Assembly: GCA_947643715.1 (NCBI GenBank)
Contig: CANRXB010000014.1
Location: 1-58,104 of the forward strand
Origin: an uncultured bacterium
Lineage (GTDB): Bacteria; Bacillota; Clostridia; Oscillospirales; Oscillospiraceae
Length of the DNA stretch: 58,104 nucleotides
Direction: 5' to 3'
The notes beneath the pieces are model-generated. The model made no database searches and was not told the DNA's origin. It saw only the letters and a list, made by a program, of their open reading frames with translations. Each line of letters begins with the position of its first letter. Position 1 is the first letter of the stretch. Shown one piece after another: positions 13,972-23,421 of this stretch. The position numbers and the translations under genes were made by a program.

Positions 13972-16671
13972 CTACGCTGTCCCGCCCTCATCCGGCGTCT
14001 GGAAGAAGGGGAGCGCGGCGTCGTCTCTCCTCATGAACAGCAGGCCGAATGAGCCTGGGCCGCAGTTGCTGGCGATGGCGGAAGATGCTTTTTGCAGGTA
14101 GATCCGCTCGAATGGGCAATGCTGCTGCACCAGGGCCTGGATGCGCTGGAGCTTTTTCTCGTCCATCCCGGAATATGTGATGAACAGGATGCGCCGGTCG
14201 ATGTTCCTGGTCTCCTGCAGCACTTTCTTGATGTATCTTTTTGCCGCGTGTGCAAAATTCCCCACCTCCATATGGCTGACCACCATCTTGCTCTTTTTCA
14301 GCACGAGCACCGGGTGCAGCAACAGCGCGTCGCAAAGGACCTGTATCTTTTTGGATATCCGTCCGGATCGACACATCATATGGGTGCTGTCTATGATGAA
14401 GGCGGAGGAGATGAAACGCCTCATCCGGTCCACCATCTCCACGATGGCCTCCTTCGTGGCGTGATGCTCCGCCATATAGGCTGCGCACAGCACGGTCAGG
14501 CCCATACTGCTGGAGAGATGCCCCGAATCGATCACCGTGACGTTTTCGAAGGATCTCGCGGCCTCAAGGGCGTTTTGATATCCGTCGCTGACGTGCCTGG
14601 CCATCGTGATATGGATCACGTTCTGCGCCTCCGTCAGCTTCTCAGCAAAGAACCGCTCATAGTCCTCCACATCGGGGGGCTGGGAATACCCCTTCCGCCC
14701 CTTGGAGATATGGATCAACAGCTCGTCTGCGCTCAGCTCCACTTCATCCAGGAAACGGCCCTCATCCGTACAGACATAATAGGGGCACACAGAGATGCCG
14801 AACTCGTTCAGGAGGTGCTCCGGCAGGTCGCACACGCTGTCCGTCGTCACCAGGAGAGAGCGTCTGTGCGCCTGCTCGAAGATCAGGATATCCTTCTCCA
14901 CGTCCACCTGCTGGGCGAGCTCGTTCAGATGCACCAGCCCTTTTGGAAGGATGCTCAGCACGGCCGCCTCCAGCAACGCGCCGCTGACCGGCTTTGCGAG
15001 GTATCCGCTGAAGCCTTCCTTCCGGTAGAGGAGCTGGTTGTCGCTGCCCGCGTTGGCGGTGAGAGCGACGACGGGCACGTCTTGGCACAGCCCTGTCGGC
15101 TGCACGCGCAAGGCGTGGAGACATTCGATCCCGTCCATCCCCGGCATCAAGTGGTCCATGAGGATGCAGTCGTAATGGTGGTCCTGTGTCAGCCGCAGGC
15201 ATTCGGCTCCGCTGGACGCCGTGTCGATCTGGATCTTCGTCGCCGTGAGCAGCTTCTTGACTACCATCAGGTTCATTTCGTTGTCGTCCACCACGAGGAT
15301 ATGCGCGTCCGGCGCCTCGAAGCTCTGCTGGTACGACTCGTTCTCATGCACCTTCGTGCGGGAGGCCAGGGTGAACGTCCCCAGCTCCTGTTCATCGACG
15401 ATGTCCTGGTCCAGCCTGACGATGAACTTCGATCCCTTGGTATAGACGCTGTTCACGCTGATCTCGCCGCCCATCAGCTCCACGAGCTGGTGCACGATGC
15501 TCAATCCCAGCCCGGTCCCCTCGATGTAGCGGTTCTTCTCCTCGTCTACCCGCCGGAACGCGTTGAAGATATAAGGGATGCTCTCCTTTTTTACGCCTTG
15601 TCCGGTATCCTCCACAGAGTACCAGACCCGCACCCGGTTGACCGCTTGGCGCTCACACCGGATGGAGAGGGTGACGGAGCCTTCGCTGGTATACTTCACC
15701 GCATTGTTCAGCAGGTTGATCAGGATCTGCTTGATGCGCACCTCGTCCCCGCAGAGCATGCTCGGGATGGACGGGTCCACCTGCAGCTTGAATTCCAGGC
15801 CCTTTTCCTTCGCCTTGATCCAGATCATGTTGACAATCTCCGAAAAGAGGGTGCCCGTCCCGTAAGAGACGTTGACGATCTCCATCTTCCCGGACTTGAT
15901 CTTGGATATGTCCAGGATGTCGTTGATCAGCGAGAGCAGCAGCTTGCTGGCCCCTTGGATGTTCCTCGCGTTCTCAGCCACCTCTGCCGAGATGTCCTCC
16001 CGCAGGATGATCTCGTTCAGGCCGATGATCGTGTTGATGGGGGTGCGGATCTCATGGCTCATGCTGGAAAAGAAGTGGTTCTCGGCGCGGTTCAGCTCCT
16101 CGATCTCCTTCTTCTGCTGCTGTGTGAGCGCGTTCTCCTCCTCGTACATCTTGTTGAGGAACATGAGCAGCACGCAGGTCAGCAGGCCGACCATGATCAC
16201 GGAAAACGCGGAGTCGAAAAAGGCGTACTGTTTGGTGTCCTGCGCGGCGAGCTCCGGGAAATAGAAGGCTGCGCCATAGCAGCCGAGCGTTTCCAACGTA
16301 CAGAGCACGAAGAATGTGACCATACGCCGCCCCTGCAGGGTGATACAGACATAGATGAAGCAGAAAACGAACCACTCCGGCACACCGCTGTAAAACCCGC
16401 CCGCTGTGAAGAAGCAGACGGGGAACAGTGTGAGCAGCAGGATCGCGATGACGGTGGCTCCGGTTCGGATCCGTTTTTTCTGGATGCTGAGTCTCGCGAT
16501 CAGCGCTATGGCGATAAGGTATACCACCATGATGATGATGTTCCAAATGTTCCTGCCCATAGGCATGGTGAATATCAGTGCGATCACGCAGATGCATGTT
16601 ACGATGCGGAACATGCGCTCGTGCAGGCTGATCCTGTGATCGGTGATGATCTCGAACCACTTCTTGATCAC
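13972..16671 (-). CDS. Hybrid histidine kinase-receiver-DegV fusion protein
   Basis: An 899-aa protein with three parts not usually joined. Residues 1-175: about six membrane segments. 185-425: HisKA/HATPase_c kinase with His206 in SHEIRTP, N-box NLLNNAVKYT near 319 and G-box GTGLGLSI near 385. 455-575: receiver with Asp506 in LMDHLMP and Lys560. 605-890: a complete DegV (EDD) lipid-binding domain, with TTDSVCDLP (609), YSQPPD (662), HVSDGYQNALEAA (693), VIDSGHLSSSMG (713), and MCRSGRISKKI (766) followed by LLLHPVL (783). DegV/FakB proteins bind fatty acids for FakA kinase. The fusion suggests a phosphorelay that senses or delivers to a lipid, which is inference. Last gene of a three-gene signalling operon. 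Confidence 0.9.
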   Translation of the reverse strand: MIKKWFEIITDHRISLHERMFRIVTCICVIALIFTMPMGRNIWNIIIMVVYLIAIALIARLSIQKKRIRTGATVIAILLLTLFPVCFFTAGGFYSGVPEWFVFCFIYVCITLQGRRMVTFFVLCTLETLGCYGAAFYFPELAAQDTKQYAFFDSAFSVIMVGLLTCVLLMFLNKMYEEENALTQQQKKEIEELNRAENHFFSSMSHEIRTPINTIIGLNEIILREDISAEVAENARNIQGASKLLLSLINDILDISKIKSGKMEIVNVSYGTGTLFSEIVNMIWIKAKEKGLEFKLQVDPSIPSMLCGDEVRIKQILINLLNNAVKYTSEGSVTLSIRCERQAVNRVRVWYSVEDTGQGVKKESIPYIFNAFRRVDEEKNRYIEGTGLGLSIVHQLVELMGGEISVNSVYTKGSKFIVRLDQDIVDEQELGTFTLASRTKVHENESYQQSFEAPDAHILVVDDNEMNLMVVKKLLTATKIQIDTASSGAECLRLTQDHHYDCILMDHLMPGMDGIECLHALRVQPTGLCQDVPVVALTANAGSDNQLLYRKEGFSGYLAKPVSGALLEAAVLSILPKGLVHLNELAQQVDVEKDILIFEQAHRRSLLVTTDSVCDLPEHLLNEFGISVCPYYVCTDEGRFLDEVELSADELLIHISKGRKGYSQPPDVEDYERFFAEKLTEAQNVIHITMARHVSDGYQNALEAARSFENVTVIDSGHLSSSMGLTVLCAAYMAEHHATKEAIVEMVDRMRRFISSAFIIDSTHMMCRSGRISKKIQVLCDALLLHPVLVLKKSKMVVSHMEVGNFAHAAKRYIKKVLQETRNIDRRILFITYSGMDEKKLQRIQALVQQHCPFERIYLQKASSAIASNCGPGSFGLLFMRRDDAALPFFQTPDEGGTA

Positions 16672-16724
16672 GCAGTCTCACACTCCTCAGATCATGACAT
16701 TTCCAGGAAGGGCGCAGGGAAACG

Positions 16725-19295
16725 CTATAGCCTGGTGATATAAGTACACAGTTCTTCGTGGGCGCACAGCAGTGCGTGGTGATGCGTTTGGATGAAGTCC
16801 ACATCGCCCCGTTTTCCTGCCATCTCCAGCTCTTTGGCCTGTGCGGAAAGCGCTTGCGCTCCAATCGTCAGCGATGTGCTTTTCAGCGCGTGGACCTTGA
16901 TGGCATAGTCCTTCCAATCGGCGCTCTCGTACAGGGAAACGATCTCCGCTCGTTTCTCCGCGCCCTGGGAGCTATAGAGCCGCAGCATCTCCTGATAGAA
17001 ATCCTCGTCGCCGGCGCAATAGTCCAGGCCCAGCGCCACGTCGATGCCGGCCTGAGCGAGCCGGTCGTAGGGGTGGGCCGGGGCGTCCGCCGCAGGCGCC
17101 GGCTGCTCGACCGGGGGAGGCGGCTCCGGGACATGTGCCGAAGCGGCCTGCGCGGCTTCCGTGGGGACCTGCGCAGGCATCTCTGCGGGCATCTCCGCAG
17201 GCGCTTCCATAGGCGTTCCTGTGCTCGTGGGCTTCGCGCTGTACCGGATGCGATCTTTGGGCAGGACCTTTCGCAGCACTCGTTCCAGGACGGTGCGCTC
17301 GATGGGCTTGGGGACGAATTCGGTGAATCCCTCGCTGCGGAACATCTCCCGCGCGCCGCTGACGGTATTCGCGGTCAGCGCGATCACCGGCAGGTCCTGA
17401 TACATGCCGTTGCGAAGCTCGCGGATCTTTTTGAGCGTCTCCACGCCGTCATAGCCCGGCATCATATGGTCCAAGAAGATGATGTCATACGGGACGCTGC
17501 CGCACTGTGCGATCGCCTCTTTCCCGCTCAGGCAGGTGTCCACCTCGATCCCATAGCTTCCCAGGACCCCTCGGGCGACCATGAGGTTCATCTCCTCGTC
17601 GTCCACCGCCAAGGCGCGCACGCCCACGCAGGTGAAGGGCTTCCGGCCTGCGGCCTGATCCTCGACGAACCCGCGCTCTCCCATCTCCCCGTTGAGCAGG
17701 TTCGCCACGGAAAGCGCAGAAAACGGCTTGTGGATGATGAGCAGCCGGCTCTCGCTGCTCAGGGTGAATTCACGCTCCGCGATCACGACGACCCGGAGCG
17801 TGTTCGCCAGCTCCTCGTAATACGCCTGGTTCTCCTCGTATTCCGATTGGGCGATGAACACATGGGTCAGCTTGTGGCTGCGCTGCAATTTGAGGAGGCC
17901 CTCGAAATTATGTGCCTGATACCCCTCGATGCCTAGCCCATGCACTAGGTGGAAGATCAGCCCGTCATAATATCCGCGGACCTCGTCACAGACGTATCTC
18001 TCCGGCCGGAAATAGCACGCGATGCAGAATCGATCCGCATCGTTGAGCACGATACAGGGCTGCTCGTCCGCGACGCCCTGGGGGATCACGATATGGGCGG
18101 ACAGGCCCTGCTGCTCTCCGCTGGCAAAATGGACGAAGCCGCCCATGGCGGTCAAGAGCCCTTGGGCGATGGGGAGCCCGAGCCCGAGCCCGCCCGCGAG
18201 GCGGCTGCTCCCGGAGTCTGCCTGATAAAAGACGTCGGACATCTGCAGCAGTTGGATGTCCGTCATACCGATGCCGGTATCACGGATATCGACGATCAGA
18301 TTGATGCCATACTCCTCCCGCCGGTGCTTGATCCGGACGTTCACGCCGCCCTCTTCCGTGAACTTGATGGAGTTCTCCACCAGGATCTTGAGCACGTGGG
18401 AGATCTTTTCCGCATCTCCGATGAGAGCCGCCGGTACGTTGGGGTCGATATCGAACACCAGCTCCAGATGCTGCCGGTTGCTCTGCAGGGCAGTCATCGT
18501 GAGCACGTCGTTCAATACCGAGGTGATCATGTATTCCTTCTTTGCCGGGGCCAGCGTACCTTCCATGATCTCGGTGTAGTCCAGCATATTGTTGATCTGG
18601 TTGGACAGACGTTTCCCCGCCATTTTTATGGACATCATATCCGTCCGGATATCAGAGGGGAGCTCCTTGCCGAGCGCAACCTCGCTGATGCCGATCACCA
18701 TATTGATCGGGGTACGCAGCTCATGGGACACGTTGGAGAGGAAGATGGCGTTCTGCTTCCCCGCAGTCTCCAGCTTCTCGAATACACGCTCGTACCATTT
18801 CCGCTGTGCGTTTCGCCGGTCGATCCAGTAGTGGGCCAGCACGATCGCGCCAGTCGTCATGACAGCGCCAAGGCCAAGACGGAACATGTCCTGGCCTGCC
18901 ATTTGGGAAGAGATGGTGTGGAAGATCGTGCCATGATACAGCAGCACCAACAGATACAGGGACGATATCCCATGCAGGATCCACTTTTTGTTCAGCATGA
19001 ACAGCGCAAGGATCAGGATACAGGCTACAGCAGGGATCTCGAAGAGACTGGTCTCATGCACGCCAAAAAAAAAGAACTCGATCAGCATCGATCCGGCGCA
19101 CAGATTTTCATAGAACGTGTCCGACCCCAGCCGTGCGATGTGCAGGGTCCACACGCTGAAACACCCCGCTGCCATCAGAGGGACCATCCATAGCTCCCAA
19201 GCCATGGAGATGGTGACAAAACTCATTATGATGCTGAACACTGTGACGATCACGGCCAACAGGAGATGCCTGCTCGTGCGCTCCTCCGCCCTCAT
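16725..19295 (-). CDS. Hybrid sensor kinase HK-(pseudoREC)-REC-HPt
   Basis: An 856-aa phosphorelay kinase. Residues 8-157: about six membrane segments. 180-405: kinase core, His191 in SHELRTP, N-box VENSIKFT (307), G-box GGLGLGLPI (368). 410-545: a receiver-like region without a phosphoacceptor Asp, read as a degenerate receiver. 555-680: intact receiver, Asp609 in FLDHMMPG, Lys663. 688-742: Pro/Ala linker with repeated EMPA units. 745-856: HPt domain with His802 in VHALKSTS. The start overlaps the stop of the upstream single-receiver gene by 4 nt (ATGA), so the two are translationally coupled. Confidence 0.92.
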   Translation of the reverse strand: MRAEERTSRHLLLAVIVTVFSIIMSFVTISMAWELWMVPLMAAGCFSVWTLHIARLGSDTFYENLCAGSMLIEFFFFGVHETSLFEIPAVACILILALFMLNKKWILHGISSLYLLVLLYHGTIFHTISSQMAGQDMFRLGLGAVMTTGAIVLAHYWIDRRNAQRKWYERVFEKLETAGKQNAIFLSNVSHELRTPINMVIGISEVALGKELPSDIRTDMMSIKMAGKRLSNQINNMLDYTEIMEGTLAPAKKEYMITSVLNDVLTMTALQSNRQHLELVFDIDPNVPAALIGDAEKISHVLKILVENSIKFTEEGGVNVRIKHRREEYGINLIVDIRDTGIGMTDIQLLQMSDVFYQADSGSSRLAGGLGLGLPIAQGLLTAMGGFVHFASGEQQGLSAHIVIPQGVADEQPCIVLNDADRFCIACYFRPERYVCDEVRGYYDGLIFHLVHGLGIEGYQAHNFEGLLKLQRSHKLTHVFIAQSEYEENQAYYEELANTLRVVVIAEREFTLSSESRLLIIHKPFSALSVANLLNGEMGERGFVEDQAAGRKPFTCVGVRALAVDDEEMNLMVARGVLGSYGIEVDTCLSGKEAIAQCGSVPYDIIFLDHMMPGYDGVETLKKIRELRNGMYQDLPVIALTANTVSGAREMFRSEGFTEFVPKPIERTVLERVLRKVLPKDRIRYSAKPTSTGTPMEAPAEMPAEMPAQVPTEAAQAASAHVPEPPPPVEQPAPAADAPAHPYDRLAQAGIDVALGLDYCAGDEDFYQEMLRLYSSQGAEKRAEIVSLYESADWKDYAIKVHALKSTSLTIGAQALSAQAKELEMAGKRGDVDFIQTHHHALLCAHEELCTYITRL

Positions 19296-19654
19296 CTCTT
19301 CTCGAACTCCTGTGCGACCCGCTTCAGCAGTTCTTGGGGCCGGTATGGCTTTTTCAGATAATCCACCGCGCCCATCTTGATGGCGCAGACGACGTCCTCT
19401 TCCAGACCGGACGCCGTCAAGAAGATCACAGGGAGACTGGCGTCAAGGGCCTTGATGCGATTGAAGGTCTCGATGCCGTTCATTTCGGGCATGTCGATGT
19501 CCAAAAGGACCATGTCCGCCTTCTCCATCTTCAGTTTTGCCAGCGCTTCCAAACCTGATTCCGCCAAAAGCACGTCATATTCTTTCCCCAAGATGATCTT
19601 TGTCCTGGCCAGGTTCATGCTGTCGTCATCCACGACCAAAATACGCTTTTTCAT
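19292..19654 (-). CDS. Single-domain response regulator (CheY-like)
   Basis: A 120-aa stand-alone receiver: VVDDDSMN at the N-terminus, phosphoacceptor Asp in LLDIDMPEMNG near residue 52, TAS near 82 and Lys in YLKKPYRP near 104. It has no output domain, so it passes phosphate or binds a partner protein. It is first in the operon with two hybrid kinases, and the HPt of the next gene is its likely exchange partner. GGAGG lies 7 nt before the ATG. Confidence 0.92.
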   Translation of the reverse strand: MKKRILVVDDDSMNLARTKIILGKEYDVLLAESGLEALAKLKMEKADMVLLDIDMPEMNGIETFNRIKALDASLPVIFLTASGLEEDVVCAIKMGAVDYLKKPYRPQELLKRVAQEFEKR

Positions 19655-19706
19655 GTGACTGCCTCCGGTCTCATTACTGGGCATCCCCACCGGGATGCCA
19701 TGATCC

Positions 19707-19735
19707 ATTTTAATGGAAGATCGCGAGAAAATCAA
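19707..19735 (-). promoter_or_regulatory. Promoter of the phosphorelay operon
   Basis: On the minus strand TTGATT (19730-19735), 17-nt spacer, TAAAAT (19707-19712). Confidence 0.65.
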
Positions 19736-19752
19736 GCCCATATTTTGGGCTT
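19734..19752. promoter_or_regulatory. Inverted repeat abutting the -35 box
   Basis: AAGCCCA and TGGGCTT are perfect inverted repeats with a 5-bp gap, touching the -35 hexamer of the phosphorelay promoter. It fits an operator or activator site. Confidence 0.4.
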
Positions 19753-19847
19753 CCAACGATATCCAGCGCCCCTGTTTTTCGACGGGCGGCCCGCTGGATC
19801 CGCCGTCCCCGCGACGGCGGCGGACGCCTCGATCTTCGCGCTTTCCC

Positions 19848-19888
19848 CAGTACTGCCGCACGGCTTTTCCTTGCCGCCGGCAGTACTG
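19848..19888. other. Hairpin downstream of the chemoreceptor gene
   Basis: CAGTACTGCCG (19848-19858) pairs with CGGCAGTACTG (19878-19888), and an inner CGGC/GCCG stem stacks in the loop. There is no T-run. It lies just after the chemoreceptor stop at 19902 and may end or protect that transcript. Confidence 0.45.
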
Positions 19889-19901
19889 TGCGCAGCGCCG
19901 T

Positions 19902-21932
19902 TCACCGGATGCGGAAGCGGCTGATGAGGCTGTTCAAGGTCCGCGCCTGCTGGGACAGCTCCTTGGAGACTGCCGCGCTCTTCTCTGCGGCGGCGGAGTT
20001 GTCCTGGACCACCGAGGAGATCTCCCGGATCCCGTTCTCCACCAGGGAGATCATCTCCGACTGTTGGACGCTGGCGGCGGCGATCTCATCCATGAGCGCC
20101 TTGATGGACTGGATGCAGCGGTCGATGTCCTGCACGGCGGAGACGGCCATGTCCGTAGATTCCGTGCCGGTCTTGGCGTCCTGGATGGACCGGCTGATGA
20201 GGTCGTTGGTATCCTGCGCGGCCTCGGCCGATCTGGCCGCCAGGTCGCGGACCTCGTCCGCGACCACGGAGAACCCCTTTCCCGCGTTCCCGGCCCGGGC
20301 AGCCTCCACGGCGGCGTTCAGCGCCAGGATATTGGTCTGGAACGCGATGTCCTCGATGGTCTTGATGATGGAGCCGATCTTCGCGGAGGACTGGTCGATG
20401 TTCCTGGTGGCTGCGGTCAATCGCTCCATCTTCGCGTCTGCCTCGAGCGTGTAGCCGGTCGCCCGCTGCATCAGCTCGTCGGCGCTGTTGCAGCGCACAG
20501 CGCTGTCCTGGAGCTGGGTGGCGATGGCCGTGACGTTAGACGCCAGCCCGTTCACGGAAGCGGCCTGCTCTGTGGCGCCCTGAGCCAGCGCCTGGGCGCC
20601 CGAGGACACCTGCTCTGCGCTGGTATCCACCTGAGCGGCCACCTTGGAGATGTCGCCGATTACGCCCACCAGATCGACATGGATGGATCGGAGGCTGGCG
20701 GACAGGGCCTTGAAGTCGCCGATATAGTAGGACTCGTTCTCTGTGACGTCCACGGCGAGGTTGCCGTCGGCCATCTCGCCCAGGATGCGCCCCACGTCAT
20801 CGATGGTCTTTCGCAAATGGTCGCAGACCCGGTGGGTCGTCTGGGCGATCATGCCGATCTCGTCGGACCGGCCATAAAAGGGTTCCAGCTCCTGGTCGGC
20901 GGAAAGGTTCAGATCGCCCAAACGGCTGATGGCCCGTTCCACCACCATGAGGTCCCGGCCCTCCCGCCGCAGGAGCAGCAGGGTGAGCAGGATCACGGTA
21001 GCCGCCATGATCGCACACAGGACGCCGACCAGGACCCGGACCGTCGTCACAGCGGTAAAGACTTCCGTGGCGTTGTCCCGGACCATGAAGACCCAGCCGC
21101 GGTCCACCAGGTGCTTGTATACCACCAACTGCTTGACCCCAGCCTCATCCTGGTAGGAATATGTATTGGCGTGGGGGCTGGCCTCTGCCTGGATGCGCTG
21201 GATGATCTCCTGATATCCAGCGTCGGTGGTCACAGTGTTCAGGAGCTCGTCGTCCTCGTGGTAGAGATAGACGCCGGTGTCCACGTTCAGGAACACGTAC
21301 TCGCTGCTAGGCAGACCCTTGATCTCCAGGTCCAGCAGCGAGTCCGTAAGGTGGCTGGCATAGACGCCGGCGCCCACGAAGCCGATGCACCGCTGGCCCT
21401 CGAAGATAGGGCAGTACATGGACAAGATCATGCTGCCGGTGCCGGGAGACTTCATGATCCCCAGGTTCGTCAGTTCGTGCCGGGACAGGATGGTGTCCTG
21501 GAAGTTCTTCAGCGACTCCCCCGATCGGGTGATCATGCCGATGGCGCTCTGGGAGGTGTGGGTCAGTACATGGGTGGTGGGGGTGGCGATGTACAGACCT
21601 TCGAACACGCCTCCTTTGACGGCGGCGAAGTCCTCCGTATACTGTTGGGCCCGCGCGAGCAGCGCCGGATCGTCCGGGTCCAGCAGCAGGTCGTGGACTT
21701 CGTCGCTCAAGGCGAAGGCGGTCATATATTCTTCTGCGGAAAACACATACTCATCGATGATCGCGGCTCTGGATTCCACGGCGTCGGTCATCTGGTTGGT
21801 GATGTCGTTTTTGACGACGGAAGCGGCGTTGGTGGACACCACCAGCCAGAGCAGGGTCATCCCGACCAAGGTGATGATCGTTGTGATGATCCCGATCCGT
21901 GCAGCAAGTTTTTTGTTTTCTACAAATCGCAT
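19902..21932 (-). CDS. Methyl-accepting chemotaxis protein with Cache sensor
   Basis: A 676-aa chemoreceptor. Membrane segment 1 is at about 8-32, an extracellular dCache-type domain at 35-290 (YLY-type and [14 protein letters not shown] near the end), segment 2 at 292-318, a HAMP linker to about 370, and a signalling coiled coil to the C-terminus. The hairpin tip carries [16 protein letters not shown] near residue 562, the CheA/CheW contact region. It reports a small-molecule ligand to the flagellar motor or another output. The Met at 21932 has GGAGGAG 5 nt upstream. No flagellar or che gene is in the window. Confidence 0.93.
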   Translation of the reverse strand: MRFVENKKLAARIGIITTIITLVGMTLLWLVVSTNAASVVKNDITNQMTDAVESRAAIIDEYVFSAEEYMTAFALSDEVHDLLLDPDDPALLARAQQYTEDFAAVKGGVFEGLYIATPTTHVLTHTSQSAIGMITRSGESLKNFQDTILSRHELTNLGIMKSPGTGSMILSMYCPIFEGQRCIGFVGAGVYASHLTDSLLDLEIKGLPSSEYVFLNVDTGVYLYHEDDELLNTVTTDAGYQEIIQRIQAEASPHANTYSYQDEAGVKQLVVYKHLVDRGWVFMVRDNATEVFTAVTTVRVLVGVLCAIMAATVILLTLLLLRREGRDLMVVERAISRLGDLNLSADQELEPFYGRSDEIGMIAQTTHRVCDHLRKTIDDVGRILGEMADGNLAVDVTENESYYIGDFKALSASLRSIHVDLVGVIGDISKVAAQVDTSAEQVSSGAQALAQGATEQAASVNGLASNVTAIATQLQDSAVRCNSADELMQRATGYTLEADAKMERLTAATRNIDQSSAKIGSIIKTIEDIAFQTNILALNAAVEAARAGNAGKGFSVVADEVRDLAARSAEAAQDTNDLISRSIQDAKTGTESTDMAVSAVQDIDRCIQSIKALMDEIAAASVQQSEMISLVENGIREISSVVQDNSAAAEKSAAVSKELSQQARTLNSLISRFRIR

Positions 21933-22033
21933 AAAACTCCTCCAAGGAAAAAGGTCTTTGGGTCGATATCGCCTCATCCGTCAGAGAACTCGCCCTTGTA
22001 CTCCAATGGTAGGACCACATCGAGACCCCGCAT

Positions 22034-22062
22034 AGTATAGCCTGTTTCTTTCCATATTTCAA
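22034..22062 (-). promoter_or_regulatory. Promoter of the chemoreceptor gene
   Basis: On the minus strand TTGAAA (22057-22062), 17-nt spacer, TATACT (22034-22039). This is a housekeeping-type promoter rather than a sigma-D flagellar one. Confidence 0.75.
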
Positions 22063-22227
22063 GAGATTCGTGAGATCCTTTCGTGCCGCGAGATCCGCCG
22101 TCCGCCCTCGCGCTCGGGGAGCGCGGCGCGGCGGTCCCGAAGCCCCTGCGCGGCCCGGGAGGGACGCCCAAGATATCCCACCGATCGGATCGCTTCCGGT
22201 GGAAAGACTATCGTTCATCGGTGAGAT

Positions 22228-22240
22228 ATCATAGTATGAT
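22228..22240 (+). promoter_or_regulatory. Palindrome over the -10 region of the bile salt hydrolase gene
   Basis: ATCATAGTATGAT is a perfect 13-bp palindrome and contains TATGAT, the likely -10 box at 22235-22240. No good -35 box is seen, so an activator or a repressor acting here is plausible. Confidence 0.4.
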
Positions 22241-22280
22241 GGACAGTAGCCTTACGATATATATGAATGGAGGGGTTTCG

Positions 22281-23255
22281 ATGTGCACTGCGGCCGCTTA
22301 CCGGACCCGCGACTTTTATTTTGGCAGGACGCTGGATCATGAAGACTCCTACGGCGAGGAGATCACGATCGCGCCCCGGGGCTATCCGTTCCGGTTCCGG
22401 GCGGGCGGGACACTGCCGCGGCACTACGCCATGATTGGCATGGCCCATGTGGCCCAGGGCTATCCCCTGTACTACGACGCGGTGAACGAGAAGGGGCTGG
22501 GCATGGCCGGGCTGAACTTCGTGGGCAACGCGGTCTATCAGGAGCCTGAGCCGGGGCGGTACAACGTGGAGACCTTTGAGTTCATCCCCTGGATCCTCGG
22601 CCGCTGCGCCACAGTGGGAGAGGCCCGGGCGCAGCTTGGCCGGCTGGACCTGACGGGCGGGGCCTTTGACGCCGCGCTGCCTGCGGCCCGGCTCCACTGG
22701 ATCGTCGCGGACAAGGAGGAGACCATCGTGGTGGAGCCGATGGAGGACGGCCTGCGGGTGTATGACGACCCGGCGGGCATACTGACCAACGATCCGCCGT
22801 TCGACGAGCAGATGTTCAACCTCAACAACTATATGGCGTTGTCTCCCTGCCGGCCCCGGAACCTCTTTTCCAGTAAGCTGGATCTGGCCCCATATAGCCG
22901 CGGGATGGGGGCGCTGGGCCTGCCTGGGGACCTGTCCTCCCAATCCCGGTTCGTCCGTGCGGCGTTCGTGTGCCTCAACTCTGTTTCCGGGGATTCGGAA
23001 GAGGAGAGCGTCAGCCAGTTCTTCCACATCCTGAACAGTGTGGAGCAGCAGCGGGGCTGCTGCGAGGTGGGGCCCGGCGTATACGAGTACACCATCTACA
23101 CCTCTTGCTGCAACGCAGACCGTGGGATCTACTATTACACCACCTACGGCGACCACCAGATCAGCGCGGTGGACCTCCACCGGACGGACCTGGACGGTGT
23201 GAATCTGGTCCGGTACCCGCTGGTCTGCGGAGAGCAGATCAGGTTCCAGAACTGA
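22281..23255 (+). CDS. bsh: Choloylglycine hydrolase (bile salt hydrolase)
   Basis: A 324-aa Ntn-hydrolase, the normal length for bile salt hydrolases, which cleave glycine or taurine from conjugated bile salts. After Met removal the nucleophile is Cys2 (MCT). Other catalytic and pocket residues are in place: FGRTLDHE (Arg and Asp), MAGLNFVGN, LTNDPPF (Asn), and GLPGDLSSQSRFVRAAF (Arg). No signal peptide, so cytoplasmic, as usual in gut Firmicutes. Penicillin V acylase is the alternative, but GLPGDLSS and YEYTIYTSCCN favour a bile salt substrate. TGGAGGGG precedes the ATG by 7 nt. Monocistronic by position. Confidence 0.9.
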   Translation: MCTAAAYRTRDFYFGRTLDHEDSYGEEITIAPRGYPFRFRAGGTLPRHYAMIGMAHVAQGYPLYYDAVNEKGLGMAGLNFVGNAVYQEPEPGRYNVETFEFIPWILGRCATVGEARAQLGRLDLTGGAFDAALPAARLHWIVADKEETIVVEPMEDGLRVYDDPAGILTNDPPFDEQMFNLNNYMALSPCRPRNLFSSKLDLAPYSRGMGALGLPGDLSSQSRFVRAAFVCLNSVSGDSEEESVSQFFHILNSVEQQRGCCEVGPGVYEYTIYTSCCNADRGIYYYTTYGDHQISAVDLHRTDLDGVNLVRYPLVCGEQIRFQN

Positions 23256-23335
23256 GGACCAAAAGGCTGGCGCAGGTGACGCCGGCAGGCGGGCGGATCG
23301 CTCGCGTTCGGCCGATCGGAGCTACGGGCAAAAGA

Positions 23336-23390
23336 CGACCCCACCGGATGTGGGCGGCCGGCAGTGGTCCGCTCATATCCGGTGGGGTCG
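23336..23390 (-). terminator. Long hairpin terminator
   Basis: A perfect 14-bp stem (23336-23349 with 23377-23390) with a 27-nt loop that has its own small stem. On the minus strand it is followed by TCTTTTG, on the plus strand by TTCGG. It fits a terminator for the small gene at 23482 and could also stop the bile salt hydrolase transcript. Confidence 0.65.
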
Positions 23391-23421
23391 TTCGGCGATG
23401 GCGGCCGCAGCGGGGACACGA

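Noticed and set aside
15800-15870. Two separate genes for kinase-receiver and DegV instead of a fusion
   Set aside because: The frame is continuous from 16671 to 13972, with no stop and no ribosome site plus start at the REC-DegV junction near 14860.
14092-16743. A long plus-strand frame (883 codons) opposite the HK-REC-DegV gene
   Set aside because: Same antisense artefact; composition rich in His, Gln, Asp and no known motif, no ribosome site.
16725-17190. EMPAEMPA repeats as a mobile or CRISPR-like repeat
   Set aside because: They are a short Pro/Ala linker inside the hybrid kinase coding sequence.
19713-22040. A 775-codon plus-strand frame opposite the chemoreceptor
   Set aside because: Antisense to an evident methyl-accepting protein; no motif of its own.
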